In this document: one piece after another, positions 1 to 6,428 of the stretch
How positions within the stretch are numbered: position 1 is the first letter of the stretch
Layout: each line of letters starts with the position of its first letter
NCBI GenBank assembly: GCA_049669725.1
Contig: JBATKU010000146.1
Location: 1 to 15,108, forward strand
Source of the DNA: JAFDCJ01 sp049669725
GTDB taxonomy: Bacteria > Desulfobacterota > Desulfobacteria > Desulfobacterales > JAFDCJ01
DNA: 15,108 nucleotides
Direction of reading: 5' to 3'
Translations under genes and position numbers: made by a program
Notes under the pieces: model-generated
The model's input: only the letters and a program-made list of their open reading frames with translations
What the model was told of the DNA's origin: nothing
The model's database searches: none

Positions 1-90
1 CACAAGTTGATACCAGATTGGTGGGAGCGGCTTTTAGCCGCGATAACTGAATTTAGGCAAGGGATGAAAGCCAATGGTATTATTCTCTAA
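1..90 (+). CDS. C-terminal end of an unidentified protein (partial, runs off left edge)
   Basis: Reading frame 1 is open from the window edge to a TAA at 88-90, giving 29 residues that begin HKLIPDWWERL and end KANGIIL. The composition (WW, alternating charged and hydrophobic residues) looks protein-like, but 29 open codons can occur by chance. The last 11 nt overlap the 3' end of the thymidylate synthase gene on the opposite strand, a plausible tail-to-tail arrangement. I do not recognise a family from this tail. Confidence 0.4.
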   Translation, partial: HKLIPDWWERLLAAITEFRQGMKANGIIL

Positions 91-871
91 GGCACCTCAA
101 CTTGGCAAGATCTTCGGCATACCCGTATAAATGCAGCCCCTTGCTTTCCACAATCATTTCGCCGTCTTTGATACCCAGTTCAGCGGCCATGTATTCCTTT
201 AGATTTTGAATGGCCGCCAGGTTGGCCGGAAAACCATTCCAGAGATCCCAGGACCGGAAATAGACAAAAAAACGGAGGGTATCATCCTGTATGCGAGTGT
301 CGATGGAGCGCAAACAGGGTGGATCCAGCAGGGTTAAGTCAGATGGGTGAGCCACCTGCAACACCAGTTGGTTGTTGCGCTGGCCAAATTCTTTATAAGT
401 ATTGATGATCCATTCAATCTGATTCAGGTAAAGTTGACCGTCTTTCTCAAAAACAGCCTTGCCGTCCACCTCGCGTTTGTCGATAATTTCAACATTACCC
501 TCCTCCCACCAAGCTAATTTGTCACCGGTCAAGGGTACCTTTACCAGGCGTTCTCCATAGGTGTAAGATTCACCTATTTCTTTGCGTGCAGACATCAAAT
601 ATTCAATATAGGCCCGGTCATATCCCGGACCGCCATAAATATAATCATGCTCAACCGGATTGGGGATGCCACAGGCCGGGGGGATATCCGGTATCAACGG
701 CTGGGTGCCGGGATACTTCACGTGCCCCATAAAATAATCGTATTCCAGCCGGGTTTGGCCGGCATAAGACCCGCGATTGATCACAAACCGATTTCCATGA
801 TCCAGAATATCGTTTACCGCCATAAACCAGAGGTCCGGCAAATCCCGAGCTTGTATCTGGTGTATATGCAT
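80..871 (-). CDS. thyA: Thymidylate synthase (ThyA superfamily, divergent)
   Basis: Predicted to methylate dUMP to dTMP with a folate-type one-carbon donor in the cytoplasm. The 263-residue protein has the superfamily core near its C-terminus: a catalytic-type cysteine in DPPCLR (Cys186), the dUMP-phosphate binding RSWD (206-209), GFPANLA with Asn217, and a closing HLYGY (247-251). These line up with the RSxDxxxGxPxN...HLY pattern of E. coli ThyA. The first half is not like standard bacterial ThyA, and Cys is followed by Leu rather than His. It therefore resembles the divergent (archaeal/methanogen-like) branch; a dUMP or dCMP hydroxymethylase is a less likely alternative. The ATG at 869-871 is the only ATG or GTG before an in-frame stop and has a weak GAGAG upstream. 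It is on the same strand as gyrB, 113 nt downstream of it, and its last 11 nt overlap a possible convergent gene. Confidence 0.82.
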   Translation of the reverse strand: MHIHQIQARDLPDLWFMAVNDILDHGNRFVINRGSYAGQTRLEYDYFMGHVKYPGTQPLIPDIPPACGIPNPVEHDYIYGGPGYDRAYIEYLMSARKEIGESYTYGERLVKVPLTGDKLAWWEEGNVEIIDKREVDGKAVFEKDGQLYLNQIEWIINTYKEFGQRNNQLVLQVAHPSDLTLLDPPCLRSIDTRIQDDTLRFFVYFRSWDLWNGFPANLAAIQNLKEYMAAELGIKDGEMIVESKGLHLYGYAEDLAKLRCLRE

Positions 872-968
872 GGTTTTCTCTCGGTTGATTAGCTATAGGG
901 CAGAGGTTAGTTCAAGGGTTGGTCTACAGGCCAATTTGGGTTATCTCGCATCTCTCAAATCTTGCCCC

Positions 969-984
969 GTAACACGTAACACGT
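969..984. repeat. Heptamer tandem repeat GTAACAC x2.3
   Basis: GTAACAC GTAACAC GT, period 7, lies directly against the gyrB stop codon. A comparable period-7 arrangement occurs in the gap between glgP and glgA at 14352-14418. Confidence 0.6.
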
Positions 985-3420
985 TTATATGTCGAGTGTA
1001 TTGACCTCTAGTGCATTATTTTGAATAAAATCCCTGCGCGGCTCAACTTCTTCACCCATTAAGATCGTAAAAATTTCATCGGTGTCCACCATATCTTCAA
1101 CCATCACCTGGAGCAGGGTTCGTTTATCGGGATTCATGGTGGTTTCCCATAACTGATCGGGATTCATCTCTCCCAGACCTTTGTAGCGCTGGATATTGAG
1201 GCCTTTTTTGGCTTGCTTTAAAAGCAATTCCACCAGTTCGTACTTGTCGATGGCCGTATCGGTCAGCTGCTCTTTTTCAGTCGAAAAAATATTAAAGGGC
1301 GGTAAATCATGCTTTTTAATATTGTTTCCGGTCAGCAGGGCTTTTTGATAATCAGAGGAATAAATCAAACCCCGTCCGATTTTCACCGGTACAAAAGACT
1401 TGCCGCCGATTAATTCTTTCTCCAATTCATCATCTTGACCCTGTATCAATAACTCAAAAACTTCTCTTTCTTCATTCCAACTCAACTCATTGACCTGATA
1501 AGCCGATTGAATCAGGAGGTCTCTGAGGGCGGTCATCCGGCTTTCATCCTGTAAAAATTCCTTATCCCCGACGCCCTGGTTTATAAACAGTTCCACCAGT
1601 TCGGACGGGATGCCGCGTTTATCCAGTTTTGAGAGCCGTGAATAATATTCGGTCAGATCGCAAACAAAAAGATAGAGTTTATGGCCGGATAGCTTTTGAC
1701 TGTTGTTGCCACTGGTAATATATTTTTGATCGCAGAGTTTTTTTAATATCCAGTCGTTGAAATCTATTTCATCTTTCAAATATTTCCCACTTTTACCCTT
1801 GCCTACTTTAAACAACGGCGGTTGGGCAATATACAAATAGCCGCGGTCCACAATTTCAGGCATCTGTCGATAAAAGAAAGTCAAAAGAAGGGTGCGTATA
1901 TGGGAGCCGTCCACATCGGCATCGGTCATAATAATGACTTTGTGGTATTTTATTTTTTCTATATTATATTCTTCTTTGCCCACACCGGTTCCCAGCACCG
2001 TGATAATGTTTTTTATTTCTTCGCTGCGCAATATTTTATCAAAGCGCGCTTTTTCAACATTTAATATTTTACCCTTTAGTGGTAAAATTGCTTGAAATTT
2101 ACGATCCCTTCCCTGTTTGGCAGAACCGCCGGCCGAGTCACCCTCGACGATAAACAACTCCCTTAATGCCGGATCGGATTCCTGACATTCGGCCAGTTTT
2201 CCCGGAAGGGTGGCATCGAGCAGGGCACCCTTGCTTCTGGCAATATCACGCGCTCGTTTGGCCGCATCCCGTGCACGGGCGGCGTCAATCCCCTTGGCAA
2301 TGATCTTTTTAGCAACCGCTGGATTTTCTTCAAAAAAACTACTTAATTTTTCATTGATCAGAGATTCTACCAAACCTTTGACTTCGCTGTTGCCAAGTTT
2401 TGTTTTCGTCTGCCCCTCGAATTGGGGCTGGGGTATCCGCACGCTGATAATGGCGGTAAGCCCTTCCCTGACGTCATCTCCGGTAATTTTGCCCTGCATA
2501 TTTTTGGGCAGGTTCCCGTTGGTGGCGTATTGATTTATAGAGCGCGTCAGCCCGGCTTTGAAGCCGATTAAATGAAAACCACCCTCTAATGTATTAATAT
2601 TATTAGCGAAAGAAAATAATTTTTCAATATAGGTATCATTATACTGGATCGCAACTTCTATATGGACATCATTTTTAATTCCCTCCATAAAAATGGGTTT
2701 ATGAAGGCAGGTGTGTCTGCGATTGATGTATTCAACAAATTGCTTGATACCGCCTTCAAAAATAAAGTCTTCCTTGGCATCCGAGCGTTCATCTTCAATG
2801 GTTATCTGAACACCTTTGTTTAAATAGGCAAGTTCCCGCAGCCGGCGAACAAGGATATCGTAGCTGAATTCTGTGGTGGTAAAAATCTGGTCATCCGGTA
2901 TAAAATGCACTTTGGTACCGTTTTTGCGGGTATTTCCGATCACCGAAAGTTCACTGGCTTTAACCCCTCTTTCATAGGTCTGATAATGGATTTTGCCTTC
3001 GGAATAAATTTCAACTTCCAGAAGACTTGAAAGTGCATTGACTACGGAAACCCCCACACCGTGAAGACCACCGGAAACTTTATAGGAATTGGAATCAAAT
3101 TTTCCGCCGGCATGGAGTTTGGTCATCACAACTTCCAATGCCGGTATTTTTTCTTTCTTGTGAATACCGACCGGAATACCTCGCCCGTTATCCACCACAC
3201 TGACACTGTTATCCGTATGGATGGTCACCTGGATCAGGTTGCAAAATCCGGCCATGGCTTCATCAATACTGTTGTCCACCACTTCGTAGACCAGATGATG
3301 GAGCCCGGCTACATCTACATTGCCTATATACATGGATGGTCTAAGACGCACCGCTTCCAGACCTTCCAGTACTTTAATATTGTCTTCGTTATAATTGTTG
3401 TTGTTTATTTCTTCGTTCAT
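985..3420 (-). CDS. gyrB: DNA gyrase subunit B
   Basis: ATPase subunit of DNA gyrase; with GyrA it introduces negative supercoils ATP-dependently. The 811-residue length fits the long Gram-negative type. The GHKL ATPase domain shows RPSMYIG (27-33), the catalytic Glu46 and Asn50 in YEVVDN, the VDNGRG loop (76-81) and GGLHGVG (117-123). The transducer domain carries the QTKTKLGN lysine (Lys341). The TOPRIM domain has EGDSAGG (426-432) and the metal-binding DADVDG (500-505), followed by the GyrB C-terminal region with RYKGLGEMNP. An insert of roughly 150 residues lies between the TOPRIM motif and that C-terminal motif, as in proteobacterial GyrB. The ATG overlaps the dnaN stop (ATGA at 3417-3420), so translation is probably coupled to dnaN. 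gyrA does not follow; thyA does. Confidence 0.98.
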   Translation of the reverse strand: MNEEINNNNYNEDNIKVLEGLEAVRLRPSMYIGNVDVAGLHHLVYEVVDNSIDEAMAGFCNLIQVTIHTDNSVSVVDNGRGIPVGIHKKEKIPALEVVMTKLHAGGKFDSNSYKVSGGLHGVGVSVVNALSSLLEVEIYSEGKIHYQTYERGVKASELSVIGNTRKNGTKVHFIPDDQIFTTTEFSYDILVRRLRELAYLNKGVQITIEDERSDAKEDFIFEGGIKQFVEYINRRHTCLHKPIFMEGIKNDVHIEVAIQYNDTYIEKLFSFANNINTLEGGFHLIGFKAGLTRSINQYATNGNLPKNMQGKITGDDVREGLTAIISVRIPQPQFEGQTKTKLGNSEVKGLVESLINEKLSSFFEENPAVAKKIIAKGIDAARARDAAKRARDIARSKGALLDATLPGKLAECQESDPALRELFIVEGDSAGGSAKQGRDRKFQAILPLKGKILNVEKARFDKILRSEEIKNIITVLGTGVGKEEYNIEKIKYHKVIIMTDADVDGSHIRTLLLTFFYRQMPEIVDRGYLYIAQPPLFKVGKGKSGKYLKDEIDFNDWILKKLCDQKYITSGNNSQKLSGHKLYLFVCDLTEYYSRLSKLDKRGIPSELVELFINQGVGDKEFLQDESRMTALRDLLIQSAYQVNELSWNEEREVFELLIQGQDDELEKELIGGKSFVPVKIGRGLIYSSDYQKALLTGNNIKKHDLPPFNIFSTEKEQLTDTAIDKYELVELLLKQAKKGLNIQRYKGLGEMNPDQLWETTMNPDKRTLLQVMVEDMVDTDEIFTILMGEEVEPRRDFIQNNALEVNTLDI

Positions 3421-4535
3421 ATTCTCATCGGCATAATTACGCTTAAATAAGATTTATCGTTTTCACCCTCTAATTTACAGGGCTTTTGGTCATCGACTAA
3501 GTTCAGTACAATTTTATCTTCGTCGAGCACGCCCAGGGTATCTATAAAAAATTTGGGATTGTACATCACTTCCACCGGATCCCCCTTATAACCAATTTCC
3601 ATATCCTCTTTGGACTCCCCGATGTCGGGATTGGTGGAATTTATGACCAGTTTGTCTTTGGAAAAATGAAAAATTACCCCTTTATATTCATCTGAGGATA
3701 AAATGGACATGCGTTTAAGCATCATTAGAAACAATTGACGATCCAATAAAATGTCATGTCCTTCGTTTTTAGCAATGATATCATTGTATTTCGGATAATC
3801 CCCCTCCAGCAGCCGGATAATCAGGGTTTCCTTTTCTTTTTTAACAATAAAATTATTATCTTTTACTCCTATTTTAACAAGTCCCTCAGAATCAAGAAAT
3901 TTAGCAACTTCCATCAGTCCTTTTTTGGGGATCAGTACATTGTCGCCGAGCGGTAAATCAAAATCCTTATCGAATATAAAATCTGCTTTAGACAAGCGAC
4001 TGCCATCAGTGGAAACCATCCTGAATAACTTTTGATTATCTTCCTGGATGCGTTCGGCATAAATTCCGATGATATGAGCCCGGTTATCATCGGAAGCACC
4101 GCTTATAATAACCGTTTTTTCAATCATTTTATGAAACGCCGTTGAATCTATCTCAAAAAAATCAATTCCTTCTATTTTCGGAATTTCCGGAAAATCATCT
4201 GGATTCAGACCGACAATATGATATTCGACAGTCTTGTTTCCGATTTCGATCCAATGATTTTCAACTTCGGCGACGTAGATATCCTCACTGGGAAAATCTC
4301 TTACAATTTCGTATAATTTTCTGGCATTAATGGCAATTATTCCCTGTGTGTCAACATTGGCAGGATAAAAGCCTTCGAAACCGGTTTCAAGATCAGTTGC
4401 AATAATGGATATGCCGGATTCAGCGGTCTGAAGCAAAACATTGGTTGTGATGGCAAGACTGGTTTTACGTCCGGCCAACCCCTGAATTTTGGATAAAACA
4501 GGCAAAATGTCATTCTTATTAATGGTAGCCTTCAT
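3417..4535 (-). CDS. dnaN: DNA polymerase III beta subunit (sliding clamp)
   Basis: The ring-shaped clamp holds replicative and repair enzymes on DNA. The 372-residue protein is the usual length for three clamp domains of about 120 residues each. It begins MKATINKNDILPVLSKIQG and ends in SVIMPMRI, the typical DnaN C-terminal strand. Other matches include GFEGFYPA, ATDGSRLS-like (VSTDGSRLSKA) and the domain-3 NPKFFIDTL. The ATG at 4533-4535 has a good Shine-Dalgarno, AAGGAAA on the minus strand at 4542-4548. It overlaps gyrB by 4 nt, so the two form an operon. No recF lies between dnaN and gyrB, and dnaA is not upstream inside the window. Confidence 0.98.
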   Translation of the reverse strand: MKATINKNDILPVLSKIQGLAGRKTSLAITTNVLLQTAESGISIIATDLETGFEGFYPANVDTQGIIAINARKLYEIVRDFPSEDIYVAEVENHWIEIGNKTVEYHIVGLNPDDFPEIPKIEGIDFFEIDSTAFHKMIEKTVIISGASDDNRAHIIGIYAERIQEDNQKLFRMVSTDGSRLSKADFIFDKDFDLPLGDNVLIPKKGLMEVAKFLDSEGLVKIGVKDNNFIVKKEKETLIIRLLEGDYPKYNDIIAKNEGHDILLDRQLFLMMLKRMSILSSDEYKGVIFHFSKDKLVINSTNPDIGESKEDMEIGYKGDPVEVMYNPKFFIDTLGVLDEDKIVLNLVDDQKPCKLEGENDKSYLSVIMPMRI

Positions 4536-4853
4536 CTTTAATTTCCTTATTAATTATTAAAAAATATAAGAAGAAGTTAATAATGCTCTGTTGATAAGTC
4601 TAATAACTTTATAAATTATTAAAATTATTTAAGATTAAGCAAAAAAAAATAATTAAAACATCTCCATAACTATCTTAATAACCGGCATTATTTAGTCAGC
4701 CAAAAAATAATTGTTCAAAAACATGAGGATATCAACAAAATATGAATATCTTTTCGACAAAAGCAATGTTTATAACTAAATATATATAAGTTTAGCCTTA
4801 GAATAAACCGACTGCCCGACTGGCGCTATAATTACTGTGTATCCGGAATTTAA
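4536..4853. other. AT-rich gene-free region, candidate replication origin
   Basis: This 318-nt stretch separates dnaN from the next gene and is strongly A+T rich, with few G or C between 4541 and 4680. The 9-mers TTATCAACA (minus strand, 4589-4597), ATATCAACA (plus, 4729-4737) and TTATAAACA (minus, 4767-4775) are each within one or two bases of the DnaA-box consensus TTATNCACA. AATTATTAAAA-type AT blocks recur at 4552-4564 and 4614-4624, as in a DNA unwinding element. Adjacency to dnaN-gyrB is typical of bacterial oriC. No box is a perfect match and dnaA is not adjacent, so this is a candidate only; it must also contain the dnaN promoter. Confidence 0.4.
4689..4718 (-). promoter_or_regulatory. 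Possible sigma70 promoter for dnaN-gyrB
   Basis: On the minus strand TTGAAC (4713-4718) is followed after 18 nt by TAAATA (4689-4694), about 150 nt before the dnaN ATG. In such AT-rich sequence this arrangement can arise by chance. Confidence 0.25.
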
Positions 4854-5381
4854 TTAGGATGAATGTATCCACTTTCTAATGGTGGCTATATATTTGATTT
4901 GCCAATCATTTGATATTCTCAATTTAACAAAGTGGGCAAAAAGTTTTTTTAAAAATTGAAGCAGTTTGTCATAAAGAAACAGCTTTTCAAGTAAATATCC
5001 TTCGAGGTCTTCATCCGATTCAGGCAAATCTGTTTGGGGTATAGTTAAACTGCTGATATTTAAACTCTCACCCTTGAGAGTAAACTGCCATACCAATTCA
5101 GCGGATCTGTAAACCATATTTAATTCAGTGACCAAGGCGCCATTTTTTAATGCCAGAACTCCTTCTTCCAACCCGGCACCTTCCCCTTTGATCGTAATAC
5201 GCTCGGCCGATTCTTTGCGGCGGTTTTCAAATACAATCCGGTTTCCGACTTCCAGGGCAACAAAATTCTGATCAAAATTTTTTAATAGATTTTGATTTTT
5301 TTCAATAACATACCATAGCCAGGTCAAAAACTCTTCCCCGAGAAATTTATAACGGTTGTAGGCAACGGCGACATCGAGCAT
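4854..5381 (-). CDS. RdgC-like protein, C-terminal half (separate gene)
   Basis: A 175-residue cytoplasmic protein without signal peptide or membrane segment. It starts with an aromatic patch, FLGEEFLTWLWYVIE (13-27), then a beta-rich region in which AERITIKGEGAGLEEGVLAL and TELNMVYRSAELVWQFTL resemble the second half of RdgC, and ends in a helical LLQFLKKLFAHF segment. RdgC binds double-stranded DNA and restrains RecA in E. coli. The gene lies 64 nt downstream of the N-half-like gene on the same strand, so the two are probably co-transcribed. The ATG at 5379-5381 is the only ATG before the frame closes upstream; no Shine-Dalgarno is visible. The assignment rests on remembered family patterns and on the order of the two genes; an unrelated partner protein remains possible. 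Confidence 0.55.
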   Translation of the reverse strand: MLDVAVAYNRYKFLGEEFLTWLWYVIEKNQNLLKNFDQNFVALEVGNRIVFENRRKESAERITIKGEGAGLEEGVLALKNGALVTELNMVYRSAELVWQFTLKGESLNISSLTIPQTDLPESDEDLEGYLLEKLFLYDKLLQFLKKLFAHFVKLRISNDWQIKYIATIRKWIHSS

Positions 5382-5445
5382 AATAAAAACTGAGACTTTA
5401 AAAAAAATTAGTCGGATTTAATTTTTCTGGTCCTTGTCCCAAGAA

Positions 5446-6060
5446 CTACTTAACAAACTGGGTTGGAGAAATTTTATACAACTCATCGCGTTGAGAATCC
5501 GTTAGATTTGAAGATAGATCAGCTGCAGTATAAGGAAAAATTCTTATAAGCGACAGGCGAAATGACTTGGAAAACAGGGTTTCCAGTTCTTCATTGGCTG
5601 CCTTGAGATTGGAAAAAAAACACAAGCTTGACTCTTCAAAGTTCCAGACCACATCGTAAATATTAGGAGTTGCCGGAATTCGTAAACACAATGCGTTTTG
5701 GACATGATCTTTAACCAGTTTTTTTTCGGTTTTGGATAAATAATTACGCCCGCTTTCCGACATTCTCCTGGCGGCTTCAAGTGTGTAATGTTTTTTTAAG
5801 ACCTTGGCTGCAATATTCTTTTTATCTATTCGCAGGGAAAAAACAAAATAGTTACCATAAACAAACGAGGAACCGCTAAAGTCAGGCTGGAAAGGTTTGT
5901 CAAAAGACGTCCATCCCACCGCTTTGTCTGAAACCTGCTGATCTATATCCGAAACAATATGCTTTGTTAACCCGTCGGCGACCGTATCTATTATCTGAGA
6001 ATTTAATCTACCCTGGACATTGTATTGGGTGATCGAAACTGTGCTGGAAGAAAGACTCAT
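5446..6060 (-). CDS. RdgC-like recombination-associated protein, N-terminal half
   Basis: A 204-residue protein that resembles the first half of E. coli RdgC (303 aa). Shared features in order are a GW around position 49-50, the KKxLxxxYxxEA helix, the LSKTEKKLVKDHV helix (108-120; RdgC has a KKTEKDSLKDEV segment here), a basic LCLRIPA stretch, the strand VVWNFEESSLCFFS and the helix KAANEELETLFSKS. RdgC is a ring-forming DNA-binding protein that limits RecA filament action. The gene stops after residue 204, where the family normally continues; the missing part seems to be the next gene. The ATG at 6058-6060 has no clear Shine-Dalgarno. The stop and the reopening of the second frame are about 35 nt apart, so a single frameshift does not explain the split. 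Confidence 0.68.
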   Translation of the reverse strand: MSLSSSTVSITQYNVQGRLNSQIIDTVADGLTKHIVSDIDQQVSDKAVGWTSFDKPFQPDFSGSSFVYGNYFVFSLRIDKKNIAAKVLKKHYTLEAARRMSESGRNYLSKTEKKLVKDHVQNALCLRIPATPNIYDVVWNFEESSLCFFSNLKAANEELETLFSKSFRLSLIRIFPYTAADLSSNLTDSQRDELYKISPTQFVK

Positions 6061-6082
6061 ATATTTATTTTTAAATGATTTA

Positions 6083-6111
6083 ATAAAAAATTTTCAATAT
6101 TAAATAGTCAA
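6083..6111 (-). promoter_or_regulatory. Possible promoter for the rdgC-like pair
   Basis: On the minus strand TTGACT (6106-6111) is followed after 17 nt by TTTTAT (6083-6088), about 20 nt before the ATG at 6060. The -35 is close to consensus; the -10 matches 4 of 6 bases in an AT-rich background. It implies a very short leader, consistent with the missing Shine-Dalgarno. Confidence 0.35.
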
Positions 6112-6114
6112 TTG

Positions 6115-6177
6115 CCCGATAAAGCGGGATTTACGCTTCGCTTTAAACGGCTTGTCCGTCTATCCCAGATAGATCGG
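6115..6177. repeat. Cluster of short inverted repeats (structured element)
   Basis: Three stem-forming units are packed together: CCCG-6 nt-CGGG (6115-6128); AAAGCG-12 nt-CGCTTT (6121-6144), which competes with the first; and CCG TCTATC-CCA-GATAGA T CGG (6156-6177), a 9-bp stem with one bulged base. The element is more GC-rich than its surroundings. I cannot match it to a known RNA family; it may be a dispersed repeat, a terminator-like structure or a small RNA. Confidence 0.5.
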
Positions 6178-6253
6178 TAACCTGAGGGGCTTATATACCA
6201 CATATAGTATTGAAAACCTTTTGAAATAAATATATAGCGTGTTTGGATCCTTG

Positions 6254-6275
6254 TTACAAGCAAAATCTCTTGTAA
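6254..6275. promoter_or_regulatory. Perfect 7-bp inverted repeat, operator-like
   Basis: TTACAAG (6254-6260), 8 nt, CTTGTAA (6269-6275). The dyad sits about 30 nt upstream of the candidate -35 of the EndoQ-UvrD gene. Its size and spacing fit a dimeric regulator site. It does not match a LexA box that I know. Confidence 0.4.
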
Positions 6276-6305
6276 AATTAATTTCTTAAAATTACCATCC
6301 GGTGA

Positions 6306-6334
6306 TTGATCAGTGTTATACCGCTTGCCATAAT
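6306..6334 (+). promoter_or_regulatory. Candidate sigma70 promoter of the EndoQ-UvrD gene
   Basis: TTGATC (6306-6311), 17-nt spacer, CATAAT (6329-6334). The -35 matches 4 and the -10 matches 5 of 6 consensus bases with ideal spacing. The expected start near 6341 gives a leader of about 88 nt. Confidence 0.45.
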
Positions 6335-6417
6335 GATGTTCCGAAATATGGAATTGAGGAATAAGTGGTTGTATAAAAAACCGTTTGAATAAAGCACCGT
6401 TTTTTGACAATCACGGT

Positions 6418-6425
6418 AGGGGAGG
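6418..6425 (+). promoter_or_regulatory. Strong Shine-Dalgarno AGGGGAGG
   Basis: AGGGGAGG ends 3 nt before the ATG at 6429 and fixes that start; the PHP metal-binding motif begins only five residues later, so no later start is possible. It is the best ribosome binding site in the window; the neighbouring minus-strand rdgC-like genes have none visible. Confidence 0.8.
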
Positions 6426-6428
6426 CAT

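Larger units (their letters stand above)
6061..6428. other. Divergent intergenic region with hairpins and promoters
   Basis: This 368-nt spacer lies between the minus-strand rdgC-like gene and the plus-strand EndoQ-UvrD fusion. It holds candidate promoters in both directions, a cluster of short hairpins (6115-6177) and a perfect 7-bp dyad (6254-6275). A TTG-initiated minus-strand frame of 100 codons (6108-6410) crosses it, but it has no recognisable domain and lies over the other gene's promoter, so I do not call it a gene. Confidence 0.6.

Noticed and set aside
919..934. Stem TTGGTC-TACA-GGCCAA, possible terminator
   Set aside because: The six-pair version (with one G-U) forms only on the + strand, where no gene ends; on the minus strand, where gyrB ends, it has a mismatch and there is no T-run.
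6192..6206. TATAT-ACCAC-ATATA inverted repeat
   Set aside because: Perfect but only A/T arms of 5 bp in AT-rich sequence; expected by chance.
6115..6250. Cyclic-di-GMP-type riboswitch (a GGTTACCGAT string is present on the minus strand)
   Set aside because: The string recalls the 3' end of that aptamer, but the other conserved segments and the paired architecture are missing.
6108..6410. 100-codon minus-strand open frame starting at TTG in the spacer before the EndoQ-UvrD gene
   Set aside because: Rare start codon, no Shine-Dalgarno, no recognisable domain, and it covers the promoter, dyad and hairpin cluster. It could be a decayed gene but I cannot support that.
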